The position numbers and the translations under genes are program-made. From Glutinoglossum americanum (Eukaryota > Ascomycota > Geoglossomycetes > Geoglossales > Geoglossaceae): a stretch of 64,000 bases of DNA. The stretch lies in assembly GCA_020080175.1 (NCBI GenBank), contig JAGHQL010000005.1, forward strand, positions 228,312-292,311. Reading direction: 5' to 3'. How positions within the stretch are numbered: the stretch's first letter is position 1; each line of letters opens with the position of its first letter. Shown in pieces: positions 11,180 to 23,804 of the stretch. The notes beneath the pieces are model-generated. The model was not told the origin of the DNA. It saw only the letters and a program-made list of their open reading frames with translations, and made no database searches.

Positions 11180-14100
11180 ATGTCGTTGGTTCTTCGAAAG
11201 GTTAACTCCGCTAACGCGGTTACCACAGACCCATGGCTGCTCGCCCGCGAACGCTATCTTGAAGATCTTTCCGAAGAGGAAAGGATGCTGTTTTCAGAAG
11301 CCTCACTGGAAAACCTCTTCTATTCTGCAAGCGCGGTGCAGAAGCTCCATGAAGCCAGCAGTCGATCGAGGGCTCTCTCGAAGAAAATTCAACCATTCCT
11401 AGAAACTGTGGAGGAGTATGGCAAAGCCTTGGATGTGTATTCAAACGCTTCTCCTATGATTATGGGCCCGCTATGGGGCAGCATCAAAGTTGTACTTCAC
11501 GTTGAGTTTGCCCTTTCTCTTGGCCCTTTTGGGTGATGACTAGACATCTGATGAGGCAGCCTCGTAAGATCGCGTGTGAATTTGGGAAATACTTCGAGAA
11601 GCTCGTTGATATGTTTGCTAGGATTGGAGACGTGCTTCCGAGATTCCGAGTCTACGAGAGGCTTTTCCCGGACCACAGTTATCTGCTACATGCGCTCTCT
11701 GTGACATATGTCGATATCATAAAATTCTGCATGGATGCGAAAAAAGCCTTTCGGAAAGGGAAAAACCTACCCGGTAATTCGATGGCATGGCTTTGGCCCT
11801 GGAGGATTCAAGTTGACATTTCAAATAGCGATTGGATCTTTCAAAATGGTATGGAAACCATTCGACCGCGATTTTGCCGAAGCGCTGGACCGTTTCCGTA
11901 TTCATAAGGAGAATGTGGAAAAGGAGGCAGGTTTGTCACATATGATAGAATCAGCAGAGGCGAGAGTTTTAGAGCAGGCGAATAGAAGAGGTACGCTAAC
12001 TCTTCAGACTGGTGAGGACCAATCTTTGACATTCGGCAGATGAGCTGCGTCGGCGGCTATTAAAGCAGCTGCCATCTATTGATCAAGAATGTAAACAAAG
12101 GAAGCTTCTCAAAATTCGGTATCAAAACACTGGAACCTGGCTACTAAATACAACTGAATTCAAGCACTGGCTCGCAGCTGAGAGCTCGTCCTGCCTTTGG
12201 TGTTACGGAATACGTATTTCTCCCGAATGCCTCTGATTATGCTTATTGTTCTGACACTGGGTTCGAATGTGTAGCTGGATGTGGCAAGACAATTTTAACG
12301 TGGGTATGCTTGCTGAGTACTAACGTCCGTGAAGCTGATCTTGTGTAATAATAGGGCGACTATAATTGATCATCTCACATCCGCATTCACAGATGGAGGC
12401 ACTATTATAGCGTATTATTATATCGACTACTCAGATCCATATACGCTTGCATCGTCAAGCGTCCTAGGGTGCCTTGTCAAGCAAATGCTAAACCGAATCG
12501 AAATACCTATGGGTATTGCAAAACAAATTGATCGGTACTATGGATATGGTGCGAGGACACCCGCAACTGAAGAACTGGTCGCTCTCCTTATTTCGGTGAT
12601 CCAGCTCTTTTCTAAAACATATGTTGTTATTGACGGTATTGATGAATGCGAAAACCAAGAACGAACGGACATATTATCTTTGATAGGCCGACTTACCGAC
12701 CTTAACGAATGTACCTGTCTAGTTTCCGTCGTGAGCCGGGAGCAAATTGATATTTCGAAAGCACTTATCCGATACCCCCGCATTCACATTTCACACACAA
12801 ATGTCACGTCAGATATCGGCTCCTACATCGATGGAGTTGTCAACGCGAAAGTGCAATCCAAAGAACTACTGGTTCGGGAACATTCTTTAGTCGGCGTAAT
12901 TATTGATGCACTATCGCGTGGGGCACGTGGGATGTACGTATTGCCTCTCAGCCCTGTAGCTTTGCTCTAATATCTATAGGTTCCTATGGGTTGCTTTCCA
13001 GCTTGACGAGCTGTGTGAAGCAGTTTCGGATCATGAAATCCGAGATATACTCCAAAAGCTTCCGAAAGACTTGGCCGAAACATACACCCGTATCTTGAGA
13101 AAGATAAACATGTCGAAAGGCTCGGAAAAGAAAATGATCATGGCTCGGAAGATCTTCCAATGGATTTGCTCTGCCAAACGCCCCCTATTGATGGAAGAGC
13201 TTAAAGAGGCTATAGCTTTTGAGTCTACAGACCCTTACTGGGACGCTAAAAAGATCGTAACTGAAGACTCGCGGCTTATCCAAGCATGCAGAAATCTTGT
13301 GGTTTTTGACGAAGTCGACCAAACAGTCCGACTAGTGCACTACACCCTCCAGCAATTTCTGCTCTCCGCTCCGATCGACTCCTCGATTGCCAGCCTCCAT
13401 TTTCGATTGCCACAAGCGGAGCTACAAGCTGGGGAGCTATGTGTTGCCTATCTTTCATTCTCTGACTTTGAGACGCAAATCACCCGATCAAATCCGAATC
13501 ACCCTTTGCGGGATATGCAGATTTTGAATTCGGCTATTGTAGGCCGAGCCACGTATCTACAAGGTTTTAGTAAGACTATTTGGAATCTGTTTAATGGTGT
13601 CCGAGAGGCAACGACCAGTAGACATCTGCCAATTATCGATTTCGAGAGGGTGATAAAACTGAAACCACCACCGCAAGATTTACAACAACAGTATCGGTTT
13701 CTGAACTATGCCATCGAAAACTGGCTGTGGCATACCGTTAGATTTTCGGAAGAGAACACCCATATGTGGCGGTCGTTCAAGGTTCTAGCGCTGGAGAAGC
13801 AAACACCATTTGATCTCCGGACCTGGGGTGAGGCCCGATTATCAACGGACTTGCCATACCTGCCGCTCTTCCTATGGGCGGTTGATTTTGGACATTCACC
13901 CCTCTTGGGATTGCTCCTGAAACCCCCGATGGGCGCCGACCTGCGGGGCTACCTTAGACATGAGTTCAAATACTCTCGTTCCCCGCTGCGTGCTGCATCG
14001 CACTATGGCCATGCGGATGTTCTGGAACTTCTGTTGACGGTGTCCGACAACAACATGCTGGACCCGAGTTTGCTACACTTTGCGGCAGAGGGTGGGCATG

Positions 14101-16589
14101 AGGCCGTGGTCCGACTGCTGGTTGAGAGGGGATTCGACCTTGGCGTGAGGGATCGGAATGGGAATGATCCGTTATTCCTAGCGGCTATGAACGGACATGA
14201 GGCCGTAGTCCGATTACTTGTCCAGGAAGGGGCTGTCGTCAATATGGAGACTTTGTACGGACGGATGTCGCTGAACGAGACTGTCTCGGGTAGACTCGAG
14301 ATTGTGGTCAGACTGCTACTCGAGAGGGGAGCCGATCTAGAGTCTGAAGGTATTGGCGGCCGAACACCGCTCTTGTGGGCCGCAGAGCTGGGGCATGAGA
14401 CCGTGGTCAAGTTGTTGCTCGAGAAGGGTGCCGAACTGGAGACCCGGAGTAGTGGTCGCCAGACGCCGCTCTCGTGGGCTGCGGAGAATGGACACGAAGC
14501 CGTGGTCGGGCTGCTGCTTGAGAAGGGAGCCAACCTGGAGTCTAAGGATAGTGGTGACCGGACGCCACTGTCGTGGGCTGCGAAGGAGGGGCACGAGGTC
14601 GTTGTCGAACTGCTGATCGAGAAGGGTGCCGAACTGGAGACCCGGAGTAGCAATGGCCGGACGCCACTCTCGCGGGCTGCGGAGAATGGACACGAAGCCG
14701 TGGTCAAGCTGCTGCTCGAGAAGGGAGCCAGCCCAAAGTCTAGGGATAGTTGTGCCTGGACGCCACTCTCATGGGCTGCGAAGGAGGGGCACGAGGCCGT
14801 CGTCGAACTGCTGATTGAGAAGGGTGCCGAACTGGAGACCCGGAGTAGTAATGGCCGGACGTCACTCTCGTGGGCTGCGGAGAATGGGCACGAAGCCGTG
14901 GTCAAGCTGCTGCTCGAGAAGGGAGCCAGCCCAAAGTCTAGGGATAGTTGTGCCTGGACGCCACTCTCATGGGCTGCGAAGGAGGGGCACGAGGCCGTCG
15001 TCGAACTGCTGATTGAGAAGGGTGCCGAACTGGAGACCCGGAGTAGTAATGGCCGGACGTCACTCTCGTGGGCTGCGGAGAATGGACACGAAGCCGTGAT
15101 CAAGCTGCTGCTCAAGAAGGGAGCCAGCCTAAAGTCTAGAGAGAGTGGTGACCGGACGCCACTCTCGTGGGCTGCGAAGGAGGGGCACGAGGTCGTTGTC
15201 AAACTGCTGATTGAGAAGGGTGCCGAACTGGAGACCCGGGCTAGTAATGGCCGGACGTCACTCTCTTGGGCTGCGGAGAATGGACACGAAGCCGTGGTCA
15301 AGCTGCTGCTCGATAGGGGAGCCGACCTAGAGTCTAAGGATGGTTGTGACCAGACGCCGCTTTCGTGGGCAGCGGAGAAGGGGCATGAGGCTGTACTCGA
15401 GCTGTTGCTCAAGGGGGGATCCGACTTAGAGTCTGAGGACATTAGCAACCGGACACCGCTCTTGTGGGCCGTGGAAAGTGGGAGCAAGGCCGCTGTCAAG
15501 TTGCTGCTCGAGAATGGAGCCAACCTGGAGTCTAAGGATAATGATGGCCGGACACCACTCTCGCGAGCTGCGAAGGAGGGGCACGAGGCCGTCGTCGAAC
15601 TGCTGATTGAGAAGGGTGCCGAACTAGAGACCCGGACTAGTAGTGGCCAGACGCCACTCTCGTGGGCTGCGGAGAGTGGACATGAAGCCGTGGTCAAGCT
15701 GCTGCTCGAGAAGGGAGCCGACCTAGAGTCTAAGGATAGTGGTGACCGGACGCCACTCTCACGAGCTGCGAAGGGGGGGCGCGAGGTCGTTGTCGAACTG
15801 CTGATCGAGAAGGGTGCCGACGTGAAGTCTAAGGATGGTGATGGCCAGACGCCGCTTTCGTGGGCAGCGTGGAAGGGGCATGAGGCTATTCTCAAGCTGT
15901 TGCTCCAGAATGGGGCCGACGTGAGATCTAAGGGTAGTGGTGGTATGACGCCACTCTTGTGGGCCACGGAGAGTGGGAGCATGGCCACTGTCAAGCTGCT
16001 GCTCGAGAAGGGAGCCAACCTGGAGTCTAAGGATAGTGATGGCCAGACGCCACTCTCGCGGGCTGCGAAGGAGGGGTACAAGGTCGTCGTCGGACTGCTG
16101 ATCGAGAAGGGTGCCGACCTGGAGACCCGGAGTAGTGGTCGCCAGACGCCACTCTCATGGGCTGCGGAGAATGGACACAAAGCCGTGGTCAAACTGCTGC
16201 TCGAGAAGGGAGCCAACCTGGAGTCTAAGGATAGTGATGGCCAGACGCCACTCTCGCGGGCTGCGAAGGAGGGGTACAAGGTCGTCGTCGGACTGCTGAT
16301 CGAGAAGGGTGCCGACCTGGAGACCCGGAGTAGTAATGGCCGGACGTCACTCTCTTGGGCTGCGGAGAATGGACACGAAGCCGTGGTCAAGCTGCTGCTT
16401 GAGAAGGGAGCTGACTTGGAGTCTATGGACACTGGTGGCCGGACACCACTCTCGTGGGCTGCGAGGACGGGGCACGACGCCGTGGCTAAGCTACTACTCG
16501 AAGAGGGAGCTGACCTAGAATCTAAAGATATCCGTAGTCAGGCACCACTCTCGTGGGGTGGTCAAGCTGCTTCTCGACAAGGGAGCTGA
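11180..16589 (+). CDS. NLR-type protein: DUF7708-like, NACHT, ankyrin repeats
   Basis: Seven exons fit: 11180-11500, 11560-11773, 11829-11990, 12040-12213, 12275-12303, 12335-12933 and 12980-16589, about 1,702 residues. The N-terminus (PLWGSIKVVLH; CEFGKYFEKLVDMFARIGD) resembles the fungal NLR N-terminal family I know as DUF7708. NACHT follows: P-loop PGCGKT (291-296) and Walker B YVVIDGIDECE (near 400). A winged-helix-like region leads to roughly 30 ankyrin repeats, many almost identical. NACHT proteins act as ligand-triggered oligomerising switches, and repeat variation sets recognition in fungal incompatibility. Two oddities: the intron after the P-loop is only 31 nt in the phase-consistent model, and a 23-bp deletion in the last repeat shifts the frame so translation stops at 16589. 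It may be a truncated allele. Confidence 0.8.
14304..16580 (+). repeat. Homogenised ankyrin-coding tandem repeats
   Basis: The 99-bp (33-residue) ankyrin units alternate between two types, giving a 198-bp higher-order period. The unit beginning near 14619 recurs near 14817 and 15015 with only a few changes. A stretch of over 130 bp beginning near 16007 recurs unchanged near 16205. Shared cores include WAAENGHEAVVKLLLEKGA and WAAKEGHEAVVELLIEKGA. Such identity at DNA level implies recent duplication or gene conversion inside the gene. Confidence 0.9.
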
Positions 16590-16695
16590 CCTAAAATCTA
16601 AGGATAATTCTGGCCATACGCCGCTTAGCTGGGCCACAGTTAAGGAGCATGAGGCAGTGGTCAAACTACTGAACTCGCATATGCAGACTCAGTAG
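16554..16695 (+). other. Out-of-frame 3' tail of the NLR (deletion scar)
   Basis: At about 16556 the repeat text passes straight from the start of one unit (CTCTCGTGGG) into GTGGTCAAGCTG. Compared with the other units, 23 bp are missing. The shifted frame continues as good ankyrin sequence (TPLSWATVKEHEAVVKLL) to TAG at 16693-16695. The used frame instead ends at TGA 16587-16589. This shows the ancestral reading frame was about 35 codons longer after the scar. Confidence 0.8.
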
Positions 16696-17827
16696 GGCTT
16701 CCACCCCATTCTTGCATCGCATTTAAATTTCATTCCAATATTCTCTGAGTTTCTGGAAGGCTAGCCGGCAGTGGTAAAGTAACTGGTTAGCAGCTGGAGA
16801 TGGGTGACGTATTTTGTTGGTTGTGATGACCATCTATCTGTTTATTTTTCGCCGACCCCGACTACACCAACGCCACACGACCGCGATGCATTCAGACATC
16901 GCATCCCCGCGGTCCGGAGATGATTTTGGTGCTTCTTCTAATGCCCAGTGGCCTTCCGGCTCTCTTCTAAGTTGTCCCCCTCTGCCTTTTTAACGGCCTA
17001 GGTCTAGTGGTTGTTGGCATGAAATACTCTTGAGTGACTTTCTGCTTGTCAGGTTAGCGCTTCTTTGTATTGCTTGAGGCGTTTTCTGTGTTGCTGTTGC
17101 TGTTACGTAATATATTGACTGCGGGCGGGCTGCGTTGCTTGAATTTACTATGCGGGAATCGCTCTGGCTGTGTAGGGAGCCCACCGCTAGGCCAAGAGGA
17201 CTAGGTGGGGCTATTAAATGCCGCTATGATAGCGATGATATTCAAAACGGCACACTATGGCGGTTGTGATACATGACCGCTCTGTGGGGGATGCCAGTTT
17301 CTGATAGTGACTGCCTAATAGCATACCTAGCCCGTTGGTCGCTGTTAAAGGCCGGACCACACCTCGGTTGGTGCGCTAGCAAGCTCAAAACTAGGGCCGG
17401 GAGCCTAGAGGTGCAATATATAGAAGACTATAAAGAAGTGCTAGGGGCAACAGTAATGAAAAAGAAGCTAGCAGAATAGAACGTGAACGCGATGAACGGA
17501 ACTATTGTTGTCACTTGGTGATGGGTATACTCCATGTCTATCTAATCTTTTATAGTGAGGGTGAAAAGTCTGCTCCCGTCGTGTGCCGGTTCCGGCACCC
17601 CGTTTGAGCACCCTAAGGCCCGGCCATGCCGCCCATCATGCGCCCCACTTTTCGTCCACAAAGTCTACAATTACGCTGCTTCTCCATGCATGCAGATCTC
17701 AAGGACTGAACTCAATTCCAGCTAGGTTAAGTGCCGGCTGCGCTTTTACTACAACAAGAACAGCGTCTCATCGGCAGGCTAGAAAACCCCTGCCGAACAA
17801 AAAAACCAAATGCCATCTCGTCCAAGT
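16696..17827. other. Intergenic between two NLR genes
   Basis: The 3' ends of two convergent NLR genes face each other here. Short open frames (for example 17273-17479 on plus) have no recognisable motif, and no RNA gene or repeat was seen. Confidence 0.45.
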
Positions 17828-20800
17828 TCAACTCTCGAGCACAATCTCCCTAAACTCGTGCCCCGCATGCGAACTCTCCGCAGTCCAGTAACACTTAAAG
17901 CAGTAATCCAAATTGCAGCAGACCTTGCATTTATAGCGCGGACCGTAGATGCCCTATTCGCTCATCTTGCTGGTTAGATCGAAGCTTACCCGCGAAACGA
18001 GGTTCACATTAATAGAAAGTTTTGACTTACAAAGAGACAACCGTCGCAGTAGATGCCGTCGTGGTAACGCCCTTGGGAGGCTGCGGACGGGATGTCCACC
18101 GTAGGCGCTTCGTCTGTCGTCGGACTGTCAACGTCGAGCTCGACTGTGGACGCTCGAGATAATCTTGGCCCTGACTCAAGGAGGGGGACAAAGGACTTCC
18201 GGCCGTGGTACTCAGCTACCATCCTCGGGGTCCAGCCGTCGCGCGCTTTCCCGGTGGGGTAAGCGCTATTGGCCCTCAGGAGGAGCTTGACCACGTTTGG
18301 GTTTCTGCCTCTGCAGGCCCAATGTAAGGGGGTCCAGCCATCGGCGTCTGGTATATTGAGGTTGATCTGTCTCCGCTTGGTGGCTGCGAGGATGAACTTC
18401 ACCATCGCGGAGGCGGATTGTGCTTTTGAGGGGCTGGCTCCGCTAGCGGCGTGGTGGAGAATGGTACGGCCCTGTTTGTCCTTGTCATTGATATTGCTTG
18501 GCATGTTGAGGATTAGCTGAAGGACTGAAATGCTCCCACCCCAAGCCGCATGGTGGACGGCAGTGCGGCCCTGTATGTCTGGCTGGGGCTTCGCGCCCGC
18601 ATTTAGGAGGTCAGGCACAATCACGGGGCATTTCGCGATGGCGGCGTGCAAAGCACTGCCCCATCTCCCCCCTTGAGTGTTGGCAACTGCCCCTCGCTGG
18701 AGTAGCAACCGCGCCAATGCTGCATGGCCGTGGCCTGCTGCTGCTTGTAGAGCGGTGAAATCAGTCCCATCTTGAACATTCACGTCGGCTCCATGGTCTA
18801 ACAATAGTCGGACCATCCACTCGTGACCAAAACGGCATGATCTTTGCAAGGGGGTGCCATATAGTCCACCACGAGTGTCGATGATATCCGATCGGCGATC
18901 CAATAGAAGCTGCAATACTGCCTCCCGACCCTTAGTGGCCGCCAGGTATATTGCCGTAGACCCCAGCTTGTTTGCAGCATTGATGTCCGCGCCTGCGTCG
19001 ATCAGCTGCGCCACGGCTGATATTGAGCCTGCGGACACAGCAGCATGGAGCGCCGTATATCCTTCAGCGTTCTTATGATTAATCGAAGCCCCTCGCTCTA
19101 TCAGGAGCGCAAGTACCCCGTCCTTTGTCCCCCCAGCCGCTACTCTAAGCGCAGTGTCGCCATCGTTGTTCTCATGGTCGATGTACGCCCCGCCACCTAA
19201 TAGTAGTCGAACCGCCTCCTCGCACCCGACCCTCACGGCCGCATGCAAAGCTGTCCACCCAGAGTCGTTTTCTCCGTCGGCCTCTGCATTAGATTCAAGG
19301 AGGAGCTTCACTGTTGCAGCGCATCCAGACCCCGCGGCTTGAATTAATGCCGTGTTCCCGCGACATGAGACGGCATCCACATCTGCCCCATGCGCGAGAA
19401 GCAGCTCGGTTGCCCCAGGGTCCCCCCCAGCAAGGTGCAGTGGCCTCCAGCCCTCCTGTAATTCCTGGCACTCTACATCTACCCCAGACCGAAACAGTAT
19501 TTTAATAGCCCCCGCACACCCGTTTTGAGCTGCCAGGTGTAGAGGGGTCCACCCGTGTTTGTCCCCCACCTTGGGGTCGGCTCCGTACGAGATCAGTATT
19601 CGCACCACTGCGTCATAGCCACCTGCGACTGCATGATCGAGCGGTGTCCAGCCAGTCTCACTCCTAGCATTCACGTTCCTAGGGCTCGCACTGAGAAGCA
19701 GTTGAACCATTGATTCGTGGCCTCCTTTAGCTGCAAAATGAAGCGCAATGGCCCCGTAAGTAGTCATACAATCGGCATCAGCTCCCTTACCAAGCAGGGC
19801 CTGGACGGTTTCGAGGGAGCCGGAATCAGCTGCATAATGTAGCGCAGAATAGCCGCCCGCATCCGTCGCCATTACGTTCGCTCCGTGTTCCAGTAATAAG
19901 CCGGTTATTGCGTGATAACCCCACCTTGAACCAAGCATCAAAGGAGTTAATGTCTCAGAGTTTATGGCATTTACGGTAGCCTCTCCCTTGAGCAGCAGCT
20001 CTGTGGTGTCTATAGATCCAGCCAAGACCGCGCGGTGAAGTGGGGTCATTCCTTCGTGGTCCTCTGAGCCCACCTCAGCGCCCCGTTGTATTAGCATCTC
20101 TGCGATCCCAACAGAGCCTGCGAGAGCCGCATAGTGAAGCGCGGTCCTTCCTTCGTTATCCTTCAAGTTTACATTCGCATCATGCCGTTGCACCAAAAGC
20201 CGAGCCATCCCTTCTTTCTGACGCGCCAGCGCACTCAGGAGTGGTGTTGCACCGGCTTCATTTTGGCTGTTGACATCAGCGCTTTTCCCCAACAGTAGCT
20301 CCGCCACCATCTCAAACCCACCCGCAGCGGCATCGTGTAACGGAGTATCGCCATTCTCGCCCTCGGCCAGGGGATCCGCGCCTGCCTCGAGAAGCAGCTT
20401 CGCGGTTGCCGGGGACCCAATCATAGCTGCGAGGTGTAATGGAGTGTCTCCCCACTTGTTGGAGACAGCCACAACCGGCTCAGCGGCAAGGAGCTCCTGT
20501 ACCACTGTGGAAACACCGCTAAAGGCGGCGTTAGCAAGTGGAGTAAAGCCAGCAGGATCGACTGCCAACACGTCAGCCCCGGCGCCAAGAAGTGACTTTA
20601 CAGTTGACTTGTGCCCGCCCTCAGCCGCGAAATGAAGAGGCGTGATTCCAGAGTGCGTTGCATTGGCGCACACCCCCGCTCGAAGCAGTTGCGTAACCAC
20701 AGACGACCGTCCTAGCTGGGCAGCTCTGCATAGTAAGAACGGCGGATACTCGACTGCTAACTTTGCCTCTGTCGCATAATCAACCAATTCTTTCGTCACA

Positions 20801-23800
20801 CACTCATCGACAGAAACAAAGGCCTTTAGGAGTGCTAATGAGATTGATGTACTATCATGCACTCCAGTTCGAAGAAGTTGTTTCACCACTTCTACAGATC
20901 CACTCCCCGCAGCCTGCTCCAATGCCAGAGTTTGGTCTCGGACATTTGGGGCTCTAACAGTGTCCTCAAGTAAGATGTTGACGATATCCGTAAGGCCGAG
21001 TTGTGCAGCGAGGGGTAATGGATGGCGGAAGCAGAGATTGGGTCTTGTGGGGGGATTTATGATGCACCAATGCAGTTCAGACCACGCTCGCAGTCTCTCC
21101 TCATTACCCAGGAACTCCATGACGTAAGCAGAAGAGTCTGGTGTGTGGACCGCCTGGCAGTAGTGCCCAGGCCAATGCTCTGTTGCATACCTTAGGAGAC
21201 CGTACGAACCCTCTAGCGGCAGATAGAGAGCAGGACCGAAGTCTCCGTATTTTAGGAATGACGTTGCATTTTCCAGTCGCCTCTCCATAGAAAGATAGGC
21301 GAGACAGGATTGGGCGATTTCCCAGTGAGCGTTGTCACTGATGTGATACCATTCTTGCTGATTCCGTTTATTTTGGACCAAAACTTCCCTAGCATGAGGG
21401 TGTATAATCTCGATATCCCCACCGTCTATTTTTATTAAAGGGCCGATGATTCGCTCGAGGTCGCCGGTGAGATCTCGGGAGATTCGATCTTCAGTCAGGG
21501 TACCGTCGACATCGATAGCTAAAGCAATAACCAGTTCGCGAACTTTTATGGGGCGGAGCGCGTACAAAATCCAGGCAAAGGCCTTGCGAACCCAGGGGCG
21601 ATCAGCGGTGGGGATACCGTCAAGGAAAGTCTTCAAAATCTCCGATACCGTGCGCGGTAGGGATTGCAACGCTTCACGTATATCAATAGGCGTCGACCGA
21701 ACTCTCACTAGCTCAAGGTGCTTCAGCGTAAGAGAAATCCAAAGCAAATCACTGCCAGCACCTTTGGAAAGCGCCGCGATGATAGCTGGTTCAAGGCCAC
21801 TGAATCTTGGACATTTCTCGACTAGTCGGGCTACACTAGCTTCTATAAATCGTTTGGTCCCGACCTGTAGCTCTTGTGCTGCGTCCAAGTTGATCTCGCC
21901 ACACGACTCAAGTGAGGTACGGATATCAGGAACCAGCTTATTCGTGAAGATCACCTTGAATCTACTCTCGATGGCGTTCCGAACAGTGACCAGGTCCCGC
22001 AGGAACTTCATGCGCGAGGGGTCACAATCTTGAATTGCGTCGATAACGCAGATGGTCTCCTTCCGGCCTGGGCATGTCAACAAGTTCCGGAACAAAACCC
22101 ACAGCTCCTCTTTCACCAAGGTCGCGTAGCCCAAGTCATGCAAATAGAGATTTGCGACCTTTTCGAAGTTCGATGGATCGTCTAAGAGTAGCTGGACTAG
22201 TAGTGAACTGAGTAAGTCTTCCGTTGATCTGTGGTTCTCATCGCACTCAGCGAAGGAGAAGTATATGACACTCTTAGAATCGCGGCGAGTCGTCTCACGC
22301 AGAGACAAGAACAGCAAACGCGAGAGGAGTGTCGCTCTTGATCCCCAATGCCCATATAGATGGAGTATACACGACCTGGAACTTCCTAGCCAAGAGTGAT
22401 AGCTGTTATGAGAGAGCACCCAGTAAAACGCATCATGTCGCTGGGGAGGTTCCTTGAACATGCAGTTTTTTGGGCTCAGCGACCAGAGCTTCTCGAGGAA
22501 ATCTATATAGTCCTTGCTAAGACCTACAACTAACTTAGTTCCAACTATAAATTCATAGCATCACCTGGAATTGTGGCTAGGAGTGGACGACAGACTTGTT
22601 CCATACCTGATGAAACAAATTTTATCCTATTACAAATAAGTTTTAGTGGCTCGTCAACCACGGAAAATCTAGCTATCGTGAAGTAGTCACTCCTGCAGGC
22701 TATTCGCTCTTCAGAAGGGATATCTAGCGTTGCCGCAAACTTGCTGACAGCCTGCAGTACCTTTAGCATGTCGCATATCCTACTGGATGGTCGGCCAAAT
22801 AACACAAACTCACCATCGTTGCGTCCGCCTCTTCCTCACAATAAATATTCACAATATTGTACCTCCCAGCAACCCCATAAAACTCCTCTTCAAGCTTCAT
22901 CAACGCCTGTGAAGCTTCCCTAATGGCTCCTGGGACCAAAGCCTGCGAAGCTCTCTCAACGGCTACCCCCTTGCGGGGCCTTTGTGACGCCTCGAACGTA
23001 ATGTTGAATAGTAGGTCCTCCCAAGAGCGAAGGTCTTCCCCACGATGAGGAGTCCCGAAGAACACCTAGTTGACCATATGTGAGCCGCCTATACTGAATA
23101 CAAGGAAATTGCCAAGCTGCATCTTAACCTACCAAGCAGCGAGTCTGTGCGGCAATGGGCCGGTATTTACTCTCGTTGTTAGCAATAACAAGCGCCTGAA
23201 ACACAATCTGCCGGTCAGGATATGAACACTGAGGCAGGGGAAGCAGGATTGCATTATTCTCACCTGCTTGATAATAGAGCCCCCTATATCAACGCCCATA
23301 AGTACGATAGGTCGGTGTTCTTGCTAGAAACACCCTAGCTTAGCCACTATTCAGGCCGGTGTATGGCTGGCTAGCTAACCACCTTGTCGAAACCCATGCC
23401 ACTCTGCAGAGCTTCCAGCAATTCTCTGGCCTTCTCTTCCACTGCAGTCCGCGAGATAACGCCCCCCCGAGTGTCATATCCAAACGTCAAAACTCGTGCC
23501 CCTGGAATCTGGGCGGGGAGTAGGGCCTCCAGCCATGTCTTCCTTCCCTTTCCAGCTTTGCTACCATCTATGCCGAGACTCCACGACTCCGTTCTATGGC
23601 CATACAGCCCGTGGACAGCGACGATACTGCCAGCAGATATCCAAACGTCAGTGCTTAGCAAAGCATTACAGTATCCAGGCTCGGGATAACTACTCACTCG
23701 AAATCCGGGTTATCATCGTGGTCCGAGGAGTCGGACGAGGTGTCGCCTAGGGGTTTGGGATCATCGACCAGCGTGAGGATCCCGACCGCTTCAAAGTCCG

Positions 23801-23804
23801 ACAT
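17828..23804 (-). CDS. NLR-type protein: hydrolase-like, degenerate NACHT, ankyrin, ZZ finger
   Basis: Eight exons in consistent phase: 23804-23698, 23626-23383, 23323-23264, 23195-23133, 23065-22814, 22751-22607, 22523-18031 and 17953-17828, about 1,829 residues. The N-terminus is a SesB-like alpha/beta-hydrolase fold (IVAVHGLYGHRTESW; ARVLTFGYD; FFGTPHRG), but the nucleophile elbow usually written GHSLGG reads GVDIGG, with Asp129 replacing the serine. The NACHT region is also degenerate: the P-loop is YGHWGSRATLL (from residue 347), with Ala at the lysine position, while ICVIDAIQDCD stands for Walker B. About 27 ankyrin repeats follow. The last exon completes a ZZ zinc finger: YCDGC, CKVC, YCFKC and HAGH, interrupted by a 77-nt intron. 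Such proteins are allorecognition receptors in fungi; this one may signal without hydrolase or ATPase activity (inference). Confidence 0.88.

Noticed and set aside
11735-11830. Frameshift in the first NLR after the DUF7708-like region
   Set aside because: A 55-nt intron at 11774-11828 with GTAATT donor and ATAG acceptor restores phase and reads straight into the expected WKPFDRDF segment, so no mutation is needed.
14003-16432. 809-codon minus-strand frame over the NLR repeats
   Set aside because: It is the antisense shadow of the ankyrin-coding repeats, low in complexity (Ser/Pro-rich) and with no domain.
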